From Bradyrhizobium sp. CSA207 (lineage in GTDB: Bacteria > Pseudomonadota > Alphaproteobacteria > Rhizobiales > Xanthobacteraceae), in NCBI RefSeq assembly GCF_029051685.1, contig NZ_JAACFT010000034.1:31644-95643 (forward strand): DNA of 64,000 nucleotides, given 5' to 3'. Shown piece by piece: positions 35,120 through 44,360 of this stretch. The notes under the pieces were generated by a model that searched no databases, was not told the DNA's origin, and saw only the letters and a program-made list of their open reading frames with translations. Every line of letters starts with the position of its first letter. The stretch's first letter is position 1. The position numbers were made by a program, and so were the translations under genes.

Positions 35120-38061
35120 ACTGCCTTCTCCTGCGCCTTCTTTATTAGGGACAAGACGCGCTCGGGCGAAAGCGGGGTGACACTCAATTCGACACCGAAC
35201 GGTTTCAGGGCATCTTCGACCGCATTCATCACCGCAGGCGGCACGCCAACCGGGCCGCCTTCACCGCATCCCTTCGAGCCGATCGACGTGAAGGGCGACG
35301 GGCTCTCCCAATGGCCAACCTCGATTTTCGGAACGTCTGGAGCCTGCGGCAGCAGGTAGGTCCAGAGGCTCTTGTTCATTAGACGGCCATCGGCGTCGTA
35401 GCGAAGTTCTTCATTGAGAACGCCGCCGATGCCTTGCACCACACCGCCATGGACTTGCCCATCCACGATCATGGGATTGACCACCACACCGCTGTCGTGT
35501 GCCGCGTAGATGCGGTTAACGGATATCTTTCCGGTTTCGACATCGACTTCAACTTCGCAGGCGTAGCAGCAACTCGAATGGTTGGTGTAAATCGACAACG
35601 AGCCGACGTCGCTTGGAATCCAGCGGGCCTTGGAATGCGTCCAGGTATGGGTGGCTTCAAGGTTCGGATCGGTGCCAACCGGAACGGTGACCAACGGTCC
35701 CGGCCACAAGGTCACGCCGTTACCAATCTCGCGATAGGTTATTTTTTTCCCGCCCGCCTCGAAGCCACCTTCAACATGCGTGACGTCGTTGAATTGACCG
35801 CCCAGCATATTGCCAGCCATCGCCTGCAACTTGGCAACCAGCTTTTTGGCGCATTCGACGGCGGACGACACGCCGAAGCTGGACCCCCGGCTTGACCAGG
35901 CGCCGAGCCCGTAGGGGACGGTTTCGGTATTGCCGCAGATGATACGGATATTCTCCGGCGAGACCTTAAGCTGGTCGGCGACAACCTGGGCGTACGATGT
36001 TTCGATACCTTGTCCGATCTCCTGCATGCCAGTCAGCACCAGAAAATCGCCTTCCGGCATCATCCGGATTGTGGTCGTCTCATGCGCGTTGAAGATACAG
36101 TTCGGCACCGAGCCACCCGCTGGCTCCAACACCATCGCAAAACCAAGGCCGAGATACCTTCCTTCCTTGCGCGCCTCCTCCTGGCGCGTCCGGAATTCCG
36201 GGACATTCATGGCTTCTTCGGCCATGGACAGGATCGTGCGATAGTCGCCGCTGTCATAGATTGCGCCGGTCAGGATTTCGTAGGGGAACTGCTCTTTCTC
36301 GATGAAGTTGCGGCGCCGTAGTTCGTTGGAATCGATGCCGATTTGCTTGGCAGCCGCCTCCATGAACCGCTCGATGCCGAGGTTGGCGATGTCCTTGCCA
36401 TATCCGCGATAGGCACCATAAGGCGCTTTATTTGTAACGACGCCGAGAACGTTGGTTTCATAAATCGGGAGCTGGTAATTGCCCTGGAAGTAAAAAGCGC
36501 CGACCAGAAGCTGGCCAGCTCCGGACGAACGGTTGGTGCCGTCGCACCCGCAATTCCCGACGATGTCCACCTTGAGCGCGGTGAACCTTCCGTCGGCGTC
36601 GAAGCCGCCTTCCATCTCGAGCACGTAGTCGCGGGAGTGAATCCCGGATAGAAGATTTTCTTCGCGTGTCTCCACCCAAAGGACGGGCTTTCCGGTCCGG
36701 AGGGCCAACATGCAGGGGATAATCTCGCCATCGACCTGAAGTTTCAAGCCGAACCCACCGCCGACATCCTTGGTGATGACGTGGACGCTGGCTTCAGGAA
36801 GTCCGAGACCTTGCGCCAAAAGCGTGCGCGATTGATGCACGGCCTGCGTGGACATCGTGACCGTGAGCTTCTTGGCACCCCGATCCCAAGCGGCCAGCGT
36901 CACGCGGCCTTCCAGCGGTACCGCCGTGTAGCGATGATGCGGCACCGTCAGTTTCACCTTGTGAGCCGAGCCGTCGATCGCCCCGCGAAGATCGCCGTGC
37001 GAGGCAAAGCGGTATTCGAGGCACTTGTTATCCTGCCAATCTTCGTAGAGCAGCGGCGCGTCTTTCGCCAAGGCATCGCTGGGCTCAAGCACCGGCTTCA
37101 ACAGCTCGTACTCGACCTCGATTGCCTCAAGCGCGTCTTCGGCGATGTAGGGGTCCGTAGCGGCTATCGCGGCGACCGGCTCACCGTTATAAACGACCTT
37201 ATCAACGGCGATGGCGTAACAAGTATTGAGCCGCATCGCGATATTGATGGTTGGCGGAAGCGGCTTGTAGTCTCGTTTTACATCGCTGCCCGTGATGATA
37301 TCGATCACACCAGGAAGAGCGAGGGCCTTCGAGACGTCGATTTTCTTGATTCGTGCGTGAGCATGGGGACTTCGCAGGATCGCGCAATGCAGTGAATTCG
37401 AGGGCGCAAGATCGGCGGCATATTGTCCGTACCCGGTCAACAGGCGAGCGTCCTGCGAGCGTTCAATCCGCTTGCCGACCCAGGTGTCCTTTCCGCCGCC
37501 GGGCTGATGATGCTTGTGCTCGGCCGGAGCAACTTTCTCGCCGCGCATCTCCGCGGCACCGGCCATGATAGCCTCGACGATATTGTGATATCCTGTGCAG
37601 CGGCAGATGTTGCCCGCAATCGCGTGCCGAACCTCGGCCTCTGTCGGGCTTGGATTGCGTTTCAGCAAGTCCTTCGCTGACATCAGCATACCGGGCGTGC
37701 AGTAGCCGCATTGAAGTCCGTGATGCTGTTTGAAAGCCCTTTGCAGCGGGCTGAGCTGTTCTGGTGTTCCGATGCTTTCGACTGTTTCGATCGAGCATCC
37801 GTCCACCTGAGCGGCCAGCACCATGCAGGATTTGGTCGGCTCGCCATCAACGTGAACAGTGCATGCGCCGCAGCGACCGTCATCGCATCCGGTATGGGTC
37901 CCCGTCAGCTGTAGCCCCTGGCGGATGAAATCCACCAGAAGCGTACGCGACGGAACCTCGGCTTCATAGCCTTCACCATTGACGGTAAGGGCAATCTTGG
38001 CCATCGGAGATTTGGCGGCGGCAGTACCTGCGGTCTTCTTTGGATTCGCGATAATGTTCAT
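35116..38061 (-). CDS. Molybdenum hydroxylase, fused [2Fe-2S] and Mo-binding subunits
   Basis: A 981-residue fusion. Residues 20-170 form the iron-sulfur subunit: plant-type cluster Cys59, Cys64, Cys67, Cys79 (CDDGRCGAC) and the second cluster CGYC (118-121) with CRC (153-155). From about 190 (TWVGKRIERSQDARLLTGYG) follows the xanthine dehydrogenase/CO dehydrogenase large subunit with AYRGYGKDIANLGIERFMEA and the catalytic glutamate in KGCGEGGPVGVPP. The AYRCSFR loop of true CO dehydrogenase is absent, so it probably hydroxylates an aldehyde, heterocycle or acyl-CoA. Small and large subunits are usually separate genes. The FAD subunit is encoded upstream. Confidence 0.93.
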   Translation of the reverse strand: MNIIANPKKTAGTAAAKSPMAKIALTVNGEGYEAEVPSRTLLVDFIRQGLQLTGTHTGCDDGRCGACTVHVDGEPTKSCMVLAAQVDGCSIETVESIGTPEQLSPLQRAFKQHHGLQCGYCTPGMLMSAKDLLKRNPSPTEAEVRHAIAGNICRCTGYHNIVEAIMAGAAEMRGEKVAPAEHKHHQPGGGKDTWVGKRIERSQDARLLTGYGQYAADLAPSNSLHCAILRSPHAHARIKKIDVSKALALPGVIDIITGSDVKRDYKPLPPTINIAMRLNTCYAIAVDKVVYNGEPVAAIAATDPYIAEDALEAIEVEYELLKPVLEPSDALAKDAPLLYEDWQDNKCLEYRFASHGDLRGAIDGSAHKVKLTVPHHRYTAVPLEGRVTLAAWDRGAKKLTVTMSTQAVHQSRTLLAQGLGLPEASVHVITKDVGGGFGLKLQVDGEIIPCMLALRTGKPVLWVETREENLLSGIHSRDYVLEMEGGFDADGRFTALKVDIVGNCGCDGTNRSSGAGQLLVGAFYFQGNYQLPIYETNVLGVVTNKAPYGAYRGYGKDIANLGIERFMEAAAKQIGIDSNELRRRNFIEKEQFPYEILTGAIYDSGDYRTILSMAEEAMNVPEFRTRQEEARKEGRYLGLGFAMVLEPAGGSVPNCIFNAHETTTIRMMPEGDFLVLTGMQEIGQGIETSYAQVVADQLKVSPENIRIICGNTETVPYGLGAWSSRGSSFGVSSAVECAKKLVAKLQAMAGNMLGGQFNDVTHVEGGFEAGGKKITYREIGNGVTLWPGPLVTVPVGTDPNLEATHTWTHSKARWIPSDVGSLSIYTNHSSCCYACEVEVDVETGKISVNRIYAAHDSGVVVNPMIVDGQVHGGVVQGIGGVLNEELRYDADGRLMNKSLWTYLLPQAPDVPKIEVGHWESPSPFTSIGSKGCGEGGPVGVPPAVMNAVEDALKPFGVELSVTPLSPERVLSLIKKAQEKAV

Positions 38062-38083
38062 GGCTAGTCCCTTGACGGCTTGA

Positions 38084-38920
38084 CTACAGCGCGGCGCGAA
38101 TGGCGCGCTTGGCGATGACCGGAAGGATGGAACGCCGATATTCGCTGTTCGCGTGCGCCGTATCCGGCGGCGAAACCGTGCGCGCCAACTCCGCCAGCGC
38201 CAGATCCGTCGCGAGATCGTCGATGCCGTGTGACGCGACTGCGGCTTCTACTGCGGTAGCTCGAACGATCCGACGATGCACTTGACCAAGAGCTAAGCCC
38301 AGTTCGAGCCTCCCGCTCTTGCGCGTCACAAAAGCCGCTGCGCTGCCAATGCTGGCGTCTGCGGTTCGGCGCGACAGGCGAACATAGGCCGACTTGTCGG
38401 CCGCACCGAAACGCAGCTCCGTGATGAGTTCGCTCACCTCGATCGGTGACTTTTCTGCCGCCACGAATTCGGCGCCATCGATGCGTCGCTCACCCGACAC
38501 GCTCCTTACAACCACTTCACCCTTGCTTGCCGCAAGGACGACACCGATGTCTACGGACCAGCCAGCCGGCGACCAGGTGCCGCAAATGTTTCCCGCTGCG
38601 GTGCCGCGATTGCGTATCTGAACGTCACCGATGAAGCCCGCGGCCTGATGCAGCGCGTCGCATTTGTCCTTTACAAGCGGGCTGGCCGCAATGGCAGCAA
38701 GTTTTGTTGTGGCACCAACGACAAGGACATCGCCGTCCATATTGATATAATCGAGTTCATCAATATGCGAGATATCGACCAGTCGGCGGGGTGACAATTG
38801 ACGCTGACGCATGTCGCGCAGCAGGCTCTGCCCGCCTGCGATCGGCGATCCGTACTGTAGATACCCGAGAGCTTCCGCGACGTTCGCGGCGCGGACAAAG
38901 TCAAATTCAGCGGGTCGCAT
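38084..38920 (-). CDS. Molybdenum hydroxylase FAD-binding subunit (CoxM-like)
   Basis: A 278-residue FAD-binding medium subunit: EFDFVRAANVAEALGYLQYG, PIAGGQSLLRDMRQRQLSPR (FAD motif close to AGGQSLxPxMxxR), VGATTKLAAIAASPLV and IRNRGTAAGNICGTWSPAGW (second FAD loop). The C-terminal CO_deh_flav_C domain is present. It transfers electrons from the fused Fe-S/Mo subunit encoded 22 bases downstream. First gene of this operon, divergent from the TetR gene at 39190. Confidence 0.92.
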   Translation of the reverse strand: MRPAEFDFVRAANVAEALGYLQYGSPIAGGQSLLRDMRQRQLSPRRLVDISHIDELDYINMDGDVLVVGATTKLAAIAASPLVKDKCDALHQAAGFIGDVQIRNRGTAAGNICGTWSPAGWSVDIGVVLAASKGEVVVRSVSGERRIDGAEFVAAEKSPIEVSELITELRFGAADKSAYVRLSRRTADASIGSAAAFVTRKSGRLELGLALGQVHRRIVRATAVEAAVASHGIDDLATDLALAELARTVSPPDTAHANSEYRRSILPVIAKRAIRAAL

Positions 38921-39071
38921 GAGGGACCCCTGTCACGTTTTGCGTGGCAAACTGCGTCGTTGAGGCTACCGCGGGTGTTGACATTGCATACCTCCCTTAC
39001 CGATGCCGATTTCGGCAGAAACGATTTTATTGTTGTTTTCAGGGTCCTCCGCTGCGGATTATTATCAATCC

Positions 39072-39133
39072 ATTGCTAATGACCAACTGCTCACTTGGGT
39101 TATAGATGCTGGTGATCAGGTGGTCAATAACGA
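39072..39133. promoter_or_regulatory. Inverted half-sites between Mo hydroxylase operon and TetR
   Basis: GCTAATGACCAAC near 39072 and GTGGTCAATAACG near 39121 are approximate inverted copies of one TTRxTGACCAxC-like element, about 35 bases apart, in the 269-bp divergent region. A candidate binding region for the TetR regulator encoded to the right. The dyad is imperfect. Confidence 0.3.
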
Positions 39134-39189
39134 TTTGTTGAAAAACGGGGTAAGATCGTTTTCGCGGGGAATCGACGGTAGGCATCACG

Positions 39190-39855
39190 ATGAACAAACG
39201 GGTGACAGGAATTGGCGACGCAAAGGCCAAGACGCGTATGCGTCTCGATCCTGTTGCGCGCCGGGAACAGATTGTTGCCGCCGCTGTCTCAATCATCACC
39301 GAAAATGGGATCACCTTTAATACGCGTGACCTCGCCGAACGGATCGGTCTCAGCCACCCCCTGCTCTTCAAATACTTCGGCTCAAAGGAGGAATTGATCG
39401 AGGCCGCGGTGCAACGCGTATTTGAAGGGCGTTTCGTAGGTGCAATTCGCGATATGCAGAGCGCCCCAACCGAGAATATGATCGAGCGCTGGAGCCAATT
39501 TTACAGTGAGTATTTTCCTCAACTTTTCGATCGCACGTGGATCAGGGTCTTCTTTTCGCTGGCGTTGCATGAACAGGGCGTCACGATGCGGTATCTTGAC
39601 CGAATCGTTCTGCCGCTTGTGGAACGATTGGCTGCTGACACCGAGCGCTTCGCACTCGGAAAAACAGCTCAAAAGAACTCATCAACTCACGCGCTCAGCC
39701 TTGAACTCGCCTGGGCGCTCCACGGCAGTCTGGTCTACGTCAGCATTCGCCAGTGGATATATCTTTTGCCCGTCGGCGACAGTAGTGGCGAGTTCATCGG
39801 GGCGCGGGTCAAGGCGCACTTCATCGGCGCAAAGGAAGTTCTGAAACAATCGTAA
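39190..39855 (+). CDS. TetR-family regulator
   Basis: A 221-residue TetR protein: ARREQIVAAAVSIITENGIT and DLAERIGLSHPLLFKYFGSK form the helix-turn-helix (about 24-70), then a helical ligand domain (RWSQFYSEYFPQLFDRTWIR). Start is ATG 39190; an in-frame ATG at 39238 is possible. Divergent from the molybdenum hydroxylase operon, which it likely regulates. Confidence 0.88.
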   Translation: MNKRVTGIGDAKAKTRMRLDPVARREQIVAAAVSIITENGITFNTRDLAERIGLSHPLLFKYFGSKEELIEAAVQRVFEGRFVGAIRDMQSAPTENMIERWSQFYSEYFPQLFDRTWIRVFFSLALHEQGVTMRYLDRIVLPLVERLAADTERFALGKTAQKNSSTHALSLELAWALHGSLVYVSIRQWIYLLPVGDSSGEFIGARVKAHFIGAKEVLKQS

Positions 39856-40346
39856 GATACCGTCTACCCCGTACCTGACTAAGCACAAGGGCGGCAACGA
39901 CGCCCAGAAAAAGTTGCGCTTACGCGGTTCCTGCGATCGATCTGGCGAGGCCACTCAAAGCAAAGGCCGGAATAGCTGCTTGAGGAGAGCCTTGCACGCC
40001 GCGAGGTATTGTGCACGGACGCCCCATGGACCGACGGATGTCCACCGAGAGAGTGCATGTCATCACCGTAGCTGGCACGATATCGTCGCCGCGCACGACT
40101 GGACGTCACTCACCGGAGCCGACCGCTAGAATGCAGCTCATTGGCGGGTTGATGATGGCGGCAAGCACCTCCGGCGCAGAGTACTCGAGACCGAAGACCT
40201 TGGAATCGGGATTGCGTCAATCCGCAAAACTAGCATTTGAGGTTCATAGCTGCTCTTTCCGAAGAAGCCTTATTATTCAATGCTTAAGCCGCCGATTTCG
40301 CTTAAGATATTCCGCAACTCGGATCTGAAATGGTGGACCTGCGCAA
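39856..40346. other. Intergenic region between two TetR genes
   Basis: No gene can be supported here. Near the right end two GCTTAAG elements (40282-40289 and 40300-40306), each containing the palindrome CTTAAG, lie 18 bases apart and about 45 bases before the next TetR start, which could be an operator. The rest shows nothing I recognise. Confidence 0.4.
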
Positions 40347-41075
40347 GTGAAGAAGCGAGCGATAGAAGACGGAGGACGCGAGCGCGTGTGCCAGGCGGCC
40401 ATGCGCCTTTACGCGGAGGGCGGACTGGAAGCCGTCACCATGCGGACCATCGGTAACGAGCTTGGAGTAAGCTCTATGATGCCCTATCGCCACTTTACCT
40501 CCAAGGACGAGATTTTTGTGGAGATTCGGGCACGCGTCTTCGAAAATTTCGCGAACTACCTTGAGCGGGCCGTCTGTGGAGGAACGACCCCCCTTCAACG
40601 GTTTGTCACGTATTTCTACGCGTACGCCGGCTTCGCGCGAGACGCCTCACGAGATTACCGCTTTATCTTCGACCGCTGGCCGAAGGCCCAATATGACATC
40701 GTCCTTGAACGGGAAGGCAAGGAAGCCTTCTCAAAGACGCGATCATTCGATCTTCAGCTCCAAGTCACAGCCGACTTGCTCGACAAGCCGGTCGAGTCCC
40801 GCCAAGTCCTGGAGAGCGCGCATATCATCTGGCAATGCCTGCACGGATTGGTCGCATTACACATCGCAAAGAAACACGGCTTTGGCCTGACCATCGAAGA
40901 TTTGCTTCGGCCAACCATCATATCGCTTCTTAAGGGACTCTTTCCTGAACAGGAGCTCACGACGCTCCGGCGCCCCGCTTTGGCAGCCGCCGTTGGATTG
41001 ATCAGTTCCAACGGAGGGGATGAGGAAAAGAAGCTCGGCCGTCGCCGCCGCTCCAAACCGAAACAAGACAAGTGA
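40347..41075 (+). CDS. TetR-family regulator
   Basis: A 242-residue TetR protein starting at GTG 40347 (no ATG fits): RERVCQAAMRLYAEGGLEAV and IGNELGVSSMMPYRHFTSKD form the helix-turn-helix, and HIIWQCLHGLVALHIAKKHG is a WHG-type C-terminal domain. The last 25 residues are lysine/arginine rich (KKLGRRRRSKPKQDK), an unusual basic tail. Target unknown; the convergent thiolase/crotonase/SDR operon is nearest. Confidence 0.85.
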   Translation: MKKRAIEDGGRERVCQAAMRLYAEGGLEAVTMRTIGNELGVSSMMPYRHFTSKDEIFVEIRARVFENFANYLERAVCGGTTPLQRFVTYFYAYAGFARDASRDYRFIFDRWPKAQYDIVLEREGKEAFSKTRSFDLQLQVTADLLDKPVESRQVLESAHIIWQCLHGLVALHIAKKHGFGLTIEDLLRPTIISLLKGLFPEQELTTLRRPALAAAVGLISSNGGDEEKKLGRRRRSKPKQDK

Positions 41076-41366
41076 CAAGTCGCACTTTCCCTGCGTTGCA
41101 TAAAATGACAAACTACAGGGCAAGGGGCGCGCACCATTCCTAGATCGAACGCGGCGATCACGTTGCATGTCTCGAAAAAAGGACGCCGCTCAAAGAGCGG
41201 CGTGAGCTCGGCCGCTGCGAGGGCGGCCGGGAGGTTTGCGAAAATGCCAATGGCTATGCCACGTGATCCGGCGTTTAGTTTTTGGTCAGCAGAAGACAGT
41301 TTCCGGGGCCGGAATGCCTCGTTTGCGGGAACCGTGGTGCGAGCTTGTAGTACCACTGACGCGCGA

Positions 41367-41580
41367 GTTGGTGGCGAAATCCGGCTTATTCTGGTGATCG
41401 GCGAAGATCATTTCAACCTTCATGCCTTCGGACCGAAGATTGAAGTCTTCGATCGCTTTCTTGGCCGCCCAGACTGATCCGGGAGCGGTTGGATCGGAGT
41501 ACACCCCGGACATATCCGTCAGAACGCCGTTTGACGACGCCTTCCGTTATTTGAGCTGGCGCAACGCTACTCCATACGAA
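41367..41580 (-). pseudogene. ABC substrate-binding protein, N-terminal fragment
   Basis: VYSDPTAPGSVWAAKKAIED then FNLRSEGMKVEMIFADHQNK and PD match the first part of a Liv-type substrate-binding protein (ligand-site entry in front of the AAKKAIEDF helix). Upstream the preceding residues (AQITEGVVK) are in another frame, and downstream the frame loses family character within 10 codons. About 60 codons remain of about 400. Confidence 0.65.
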
Positions 41581-41598
41581 GGCTAGGACAACCTTGCA

Positions 41599-42360
41599 TT
41601 ACTTCGCGGACAGACGGACGCCTCCGTCGAGACGAATAGTTTCGCCATTGATCATGACGTTGCTGATGATATCCCCCACCAGAAGACCGTATTCCCGCGG
41701 CCGGCCGAAACGTTGCGGAAAGATCATCATCTGCCGCAGACCGTCCTGTACCTTTTCTGGTACACCGCTCATCATGGGCGTTTCGAAAAGCCCCGGCGCA
41801 ATCGTCACCATTCGGATTCCGCTTTTTGCAAGGTCACGGGCGATGGGAAGGGTCATTCCCGCGATGCCGGCCTTGGATGCCGAATAGGCGGCTTGACCGA
41901 TCTGGCCATCGAACGCTGCGACAGACGCCGTTCCGATAATGACGCCACGCTCGCCGTCCTCGTCTGGTTCGTTGGTACGCATAGCGTTGGCAGCGACACG
42001 AAGCATGTTGAACGTGCCGATCAGATTGATGTGGATGACGCGCTGAAACAGCGTGAGCGACGCCGGGCCGCGTTTGCCCAACACGCGCTCGCCATCGGCG
42101 ACACCAGCGCAGTTCACCAAAGCGTGGACCGCGCCGAACGTTTCGGTAGCGACTTTGACGCAGGCAACGGCATCATCTTCCGATGTCACGTCCGTTCTAA
42201 TAAATATTCCGTCGATCTTCTTTGCAAGCTCACGGCCCCTCTCCTCGGCCTTGTCCGCAATCACCAGGTGAGCTCCCTGCGCGGCCAAATGCTCGGCTGC
42301 CGCAGCTCCGAGGCCCGATGCTCCGCCTGTCACGATCACCGTGCGCCCGTCGATATTCAT
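41599..42360 (-). CDS. 3-hydroxyacyl-CoA dehydrogenase-like SDR
   Basis: A complete 253-residue SDR: VIVTGGASGLGAAAAEHLAA is the NAD site, VHALVNCAGVADGERVLGKR, IIGTASVAAFDGQIGQAAYS and YSASKAGIAGMTLPIARDLA (Tyr-x3-Lys) follow, ending DGGVRLSAK. The pattern with LGKRGPASLTLFQRVIHINL is that of type II 3-hydroxyacyl-CoA dehydrogenase (HSD17B10-like). It ends the operon thiolase-crotonase-SDR, so it likely oxidises the 3-hydroxyacyl-CoA made by the crotonase for the thiolase. Confidence 0.88.
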   Translation of the reverse strand: MNIDGRTVIVTGGASGLGAAAAEHLAAQGAHLVIADKAEERGRELAKKIDGIFIRTDVTSEDDAVACVKVATETFGAVHALVNCAGVADGERVLGKRGPASLTLFQRVIHINLIGTFNMLRVAANAMRTNEPDEDGERGVIIGTASVAAFDGQIGQAAYSASKAGIAGMTLPIARDLAKSGIRMVTIAPGLFETPMMSGVPEKVQDGLRQMMIFPQRFGRPREYGLLVGDIISNVMINGETIRLDGGVRLSAK

Positions 42361-42363
42361 GTC

Positions 42364-43143
42364 CTATTCTCCGAGTTTTGTTTTTTGACGACCGGACAGA
42401 AATCCGGCGAGTCCTTCCATCAGACTTGGCGAGGATTGAATCACGCCCTCCATGACGGCTTCGGTAAAAAAGCCGTCGTCGGCGCTCATATCGGCGATAT
42501 GAGGCAGCGCGACTGTGATCGCGAAATTCGTTTCAGGCGAATTAGTGGCGATCTTGCGCGCAAGCTCCATGGCCTTCTCTTCAGCTTTTCCCATCTCCGA
42601 GAGATAGTGGGACAGGCCGAGGCTCTGGCCTTCCGACGAGCCGAACACCCGGCACGTCAGCATCATTTCCTGCATGCGAGAGACGCCGATGATCCGCGAT
42701 GCGCGGACCGACGCCCCGCCGCCCACAAAGAAGCCGTGCTTTGTCTCCGGCAGCGCATAGTAGGCCGAGGGACACGCTACCCGCACATGGGCGACAAGCG
42801 CGAGTTCGAGACCACCTCCAATTACGGGACCCTTCAAGGCTGCGACGATCGGAATGCCCCTCCGTTCCATCCGTCGGAAGCAGTCATGCCAGCTTCGAGA
42901 ATGGTGGACAGCGTCGAATGGCGATCGCGCCACCTGCTCCGACAGATCGAGCCCCGCACAGAAGCTCTGCCCCTCGGCAGTCAGCAGGACCACGCGGACG
43001 CCTGACGGGATATTTAGCCAGATATCGTTCAGGCGCGCGATCATCGCATCATTGATGGCGTTGTGCTTGGTCGGCCGTCGAAGATCGACATGCAACACCG
43101 CCCCATCCACCTGCGTGTGGATATGATCCTTCAGACCACTCAT
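42364..43143 (-). CDS. Enoyl-CoA hydratase/isomerase
   Basis: A single-domain 259-residue crotonase: FCAGLDLSEQVARSPFDAVH and KGPVIGGGLELALVAHVRVA carry the oxyanion-hole residues, then PETKHGFFVGGGASVRASRI. Hydrates an enoyl-CoA or isomerises a double bond. ATG overlaps the thiolase stop (ATGA), and its stop lies three bases before the SDR start, so the three form one translational unit. Confidence 0.9.
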   Translation of the reverse strand: MSGLKDHIHTQVDGAVLHVDLRRPTKHNAINDAMIARLNDIWLNIPSGVRVVLLTAEGQSFCAGLDLSEQVARSPFDAVHHSRSWHDCFRRMERRGIPIVAALKGPVIGGGLELALVAHVRVACPSAYYALPETKHGFFVGGGASVRASRIIGVSRMQEMMLTCRVFGSSEGQSLGLSHYLSEMGKAEEKAMELARKIATNSPETNFAITVALPHIADMSADDGFFTEAVMEGVIQSSPSLMEGLAGFLSGRQKTKLGE

Positions 43144-44360
43144 CCGCGTAAATCCAGCAGAATCGCCATGCCCTGCCCGCCACCTGCACAGGCTGCGGCG
43201 ATGGCGTAGCGCTCTCCACGCTTCTCAGCCTCGCGCGCTGCCGTCAGCGTGCAGCGCACGCCGGTTGCGCCGAGCGGATGCCCGATAGCGATGGCGCCCC
43301 CGTTGGGATTGTAGCGTTCGTGGTCGATTCCCAGTTCACGCTCTACAGCAAGAGCCTGCGCGCCGAACGCCTCGTTCACCTCTATGCATCCGATGCTGGC
43401 AATAGAAAGGCCGCTGCGCTCCAGCAGCGCGCGGATTGCCGGCGCAGGCCCAATGCCCATCACTTCAGGCGGCACACCCTCGACCGCCACCGACACAATT
43501 TTCGCCAGCTTCTTTATACCTTCGCCTTGCGCGAGCTTGCCCGACGCGACGACGACCGCGGCGGCACCATCAACGATTGCCGAAGAGTTTCCGGCGGTTT
43601 GCACGCCCTTAAACGAAGGCTTGAGCTGCGCGAGCTGTTCCAGCTTCGTCTCGCGAATATGATCGTCGATCGCGTGCTCGGTCACACCTCGGGGCAGCAC
43701 GGTGCGCCGCTCGGCATAACCTTCGAGTTGATGCGTTTCGGCGCGGAATGCAACGATCTCGCTTTTAAAGTATCCCTTAGATTGCGCGGCCACTGCTCTT
43801 GCAAAACTATCCGCCGCGAATTCATCAACCTCAGCTCGGCTGAGCTGATAACGTTGCGCGAGGTTTTCCGCAGTCTGTCCCATGACGACATTCGGAGCTG
43901 GATCGCGCAGCGTTTCCCAGAGCGAATCATAGAACTTGACGTCGCCGAGCCGGAAGCCGGATCGCATGCCATAAGCAACTATCGGATTTCGCGACATCGA
44001 CTCCGTTCCGACCGCAAGCGCGGCGCGGGCGCCACTCTGAACCGCGGATGCAGCTTGCGACACCGCCTCGAAACCTGAGCAACAAATGCGGTTCACGGTC
44101 AGCGCGGGCTTTTCGACTCCGACGCCTGAGTACAGCGCGATATGCCGCGACAAATAGTATGAATCCACACTCGTCTGCGCGACGCTCCCCGTTACTGTCA
44201 CGTCGATCAGATCCGGTGAGACATCTGTACGCTGCAACGCCCCTTTTGCCGCCACGATACCAAGATCCGTCGCGGAATTATCCCGAAGCGCGCCATTGTA
44301 ATCGGCGAACGGCGTCCTTGCCCCGCCCACCAGCCACACGTCATCAAAGCTCAGATACAT
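43140..44360 (-). CDS. Thiolase (acetyl-CoA acyltransferase)
   Basis: A 406-residue thiolase with the nucleophile in NRICCSGFEAVSQAAS (Cys93, with an adjacent Cys94), histidine in GGAIAIGHPLGATGVRC and second cysteine in AAACAGGGQGMAIL. ATG 44360 follows AAGGAGA; the frame extends back to 44429. It cleaves the 3-oxoacyl-CoA produced by the SDR downstream. First gene of this operon. Confidence 0.92.
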   Translation of the reverse strand: MYLSFDDVWLVGGARTPFADYNGALRDNSATDLGIVAAKGALQRTDVSPDLIDVTVTGSVAQTSVDSYYLSRHIALYSGVGVEKPALTVNRICCSGFEAVSQAASAVQSGARAALAVGTESMSRNPIVAYGMRSGFRLGDVKFYDSLWETLRDPAPNVVMGQTAENLAQRYQLSRAEVDEFAADSFARAVAAQSKGYFKSEIVAFRAETHQLEGYAERRTVLPRGVTEHAIDDHIRETKLEQLAQLKPSFKGVQTAGNSSAIVDGAAAVVVASGKLAQGEGIKKLAKIVSVAVEGVPPEVMGIGPAPAIRALLERSGLSIASIGCIEVNEAFGAQALAVERELGIDHERYNPNGGAIAIGHPLGATGVRCTLTAAREAEKRGERYAIAAACAGGGQGMAILLDLRG

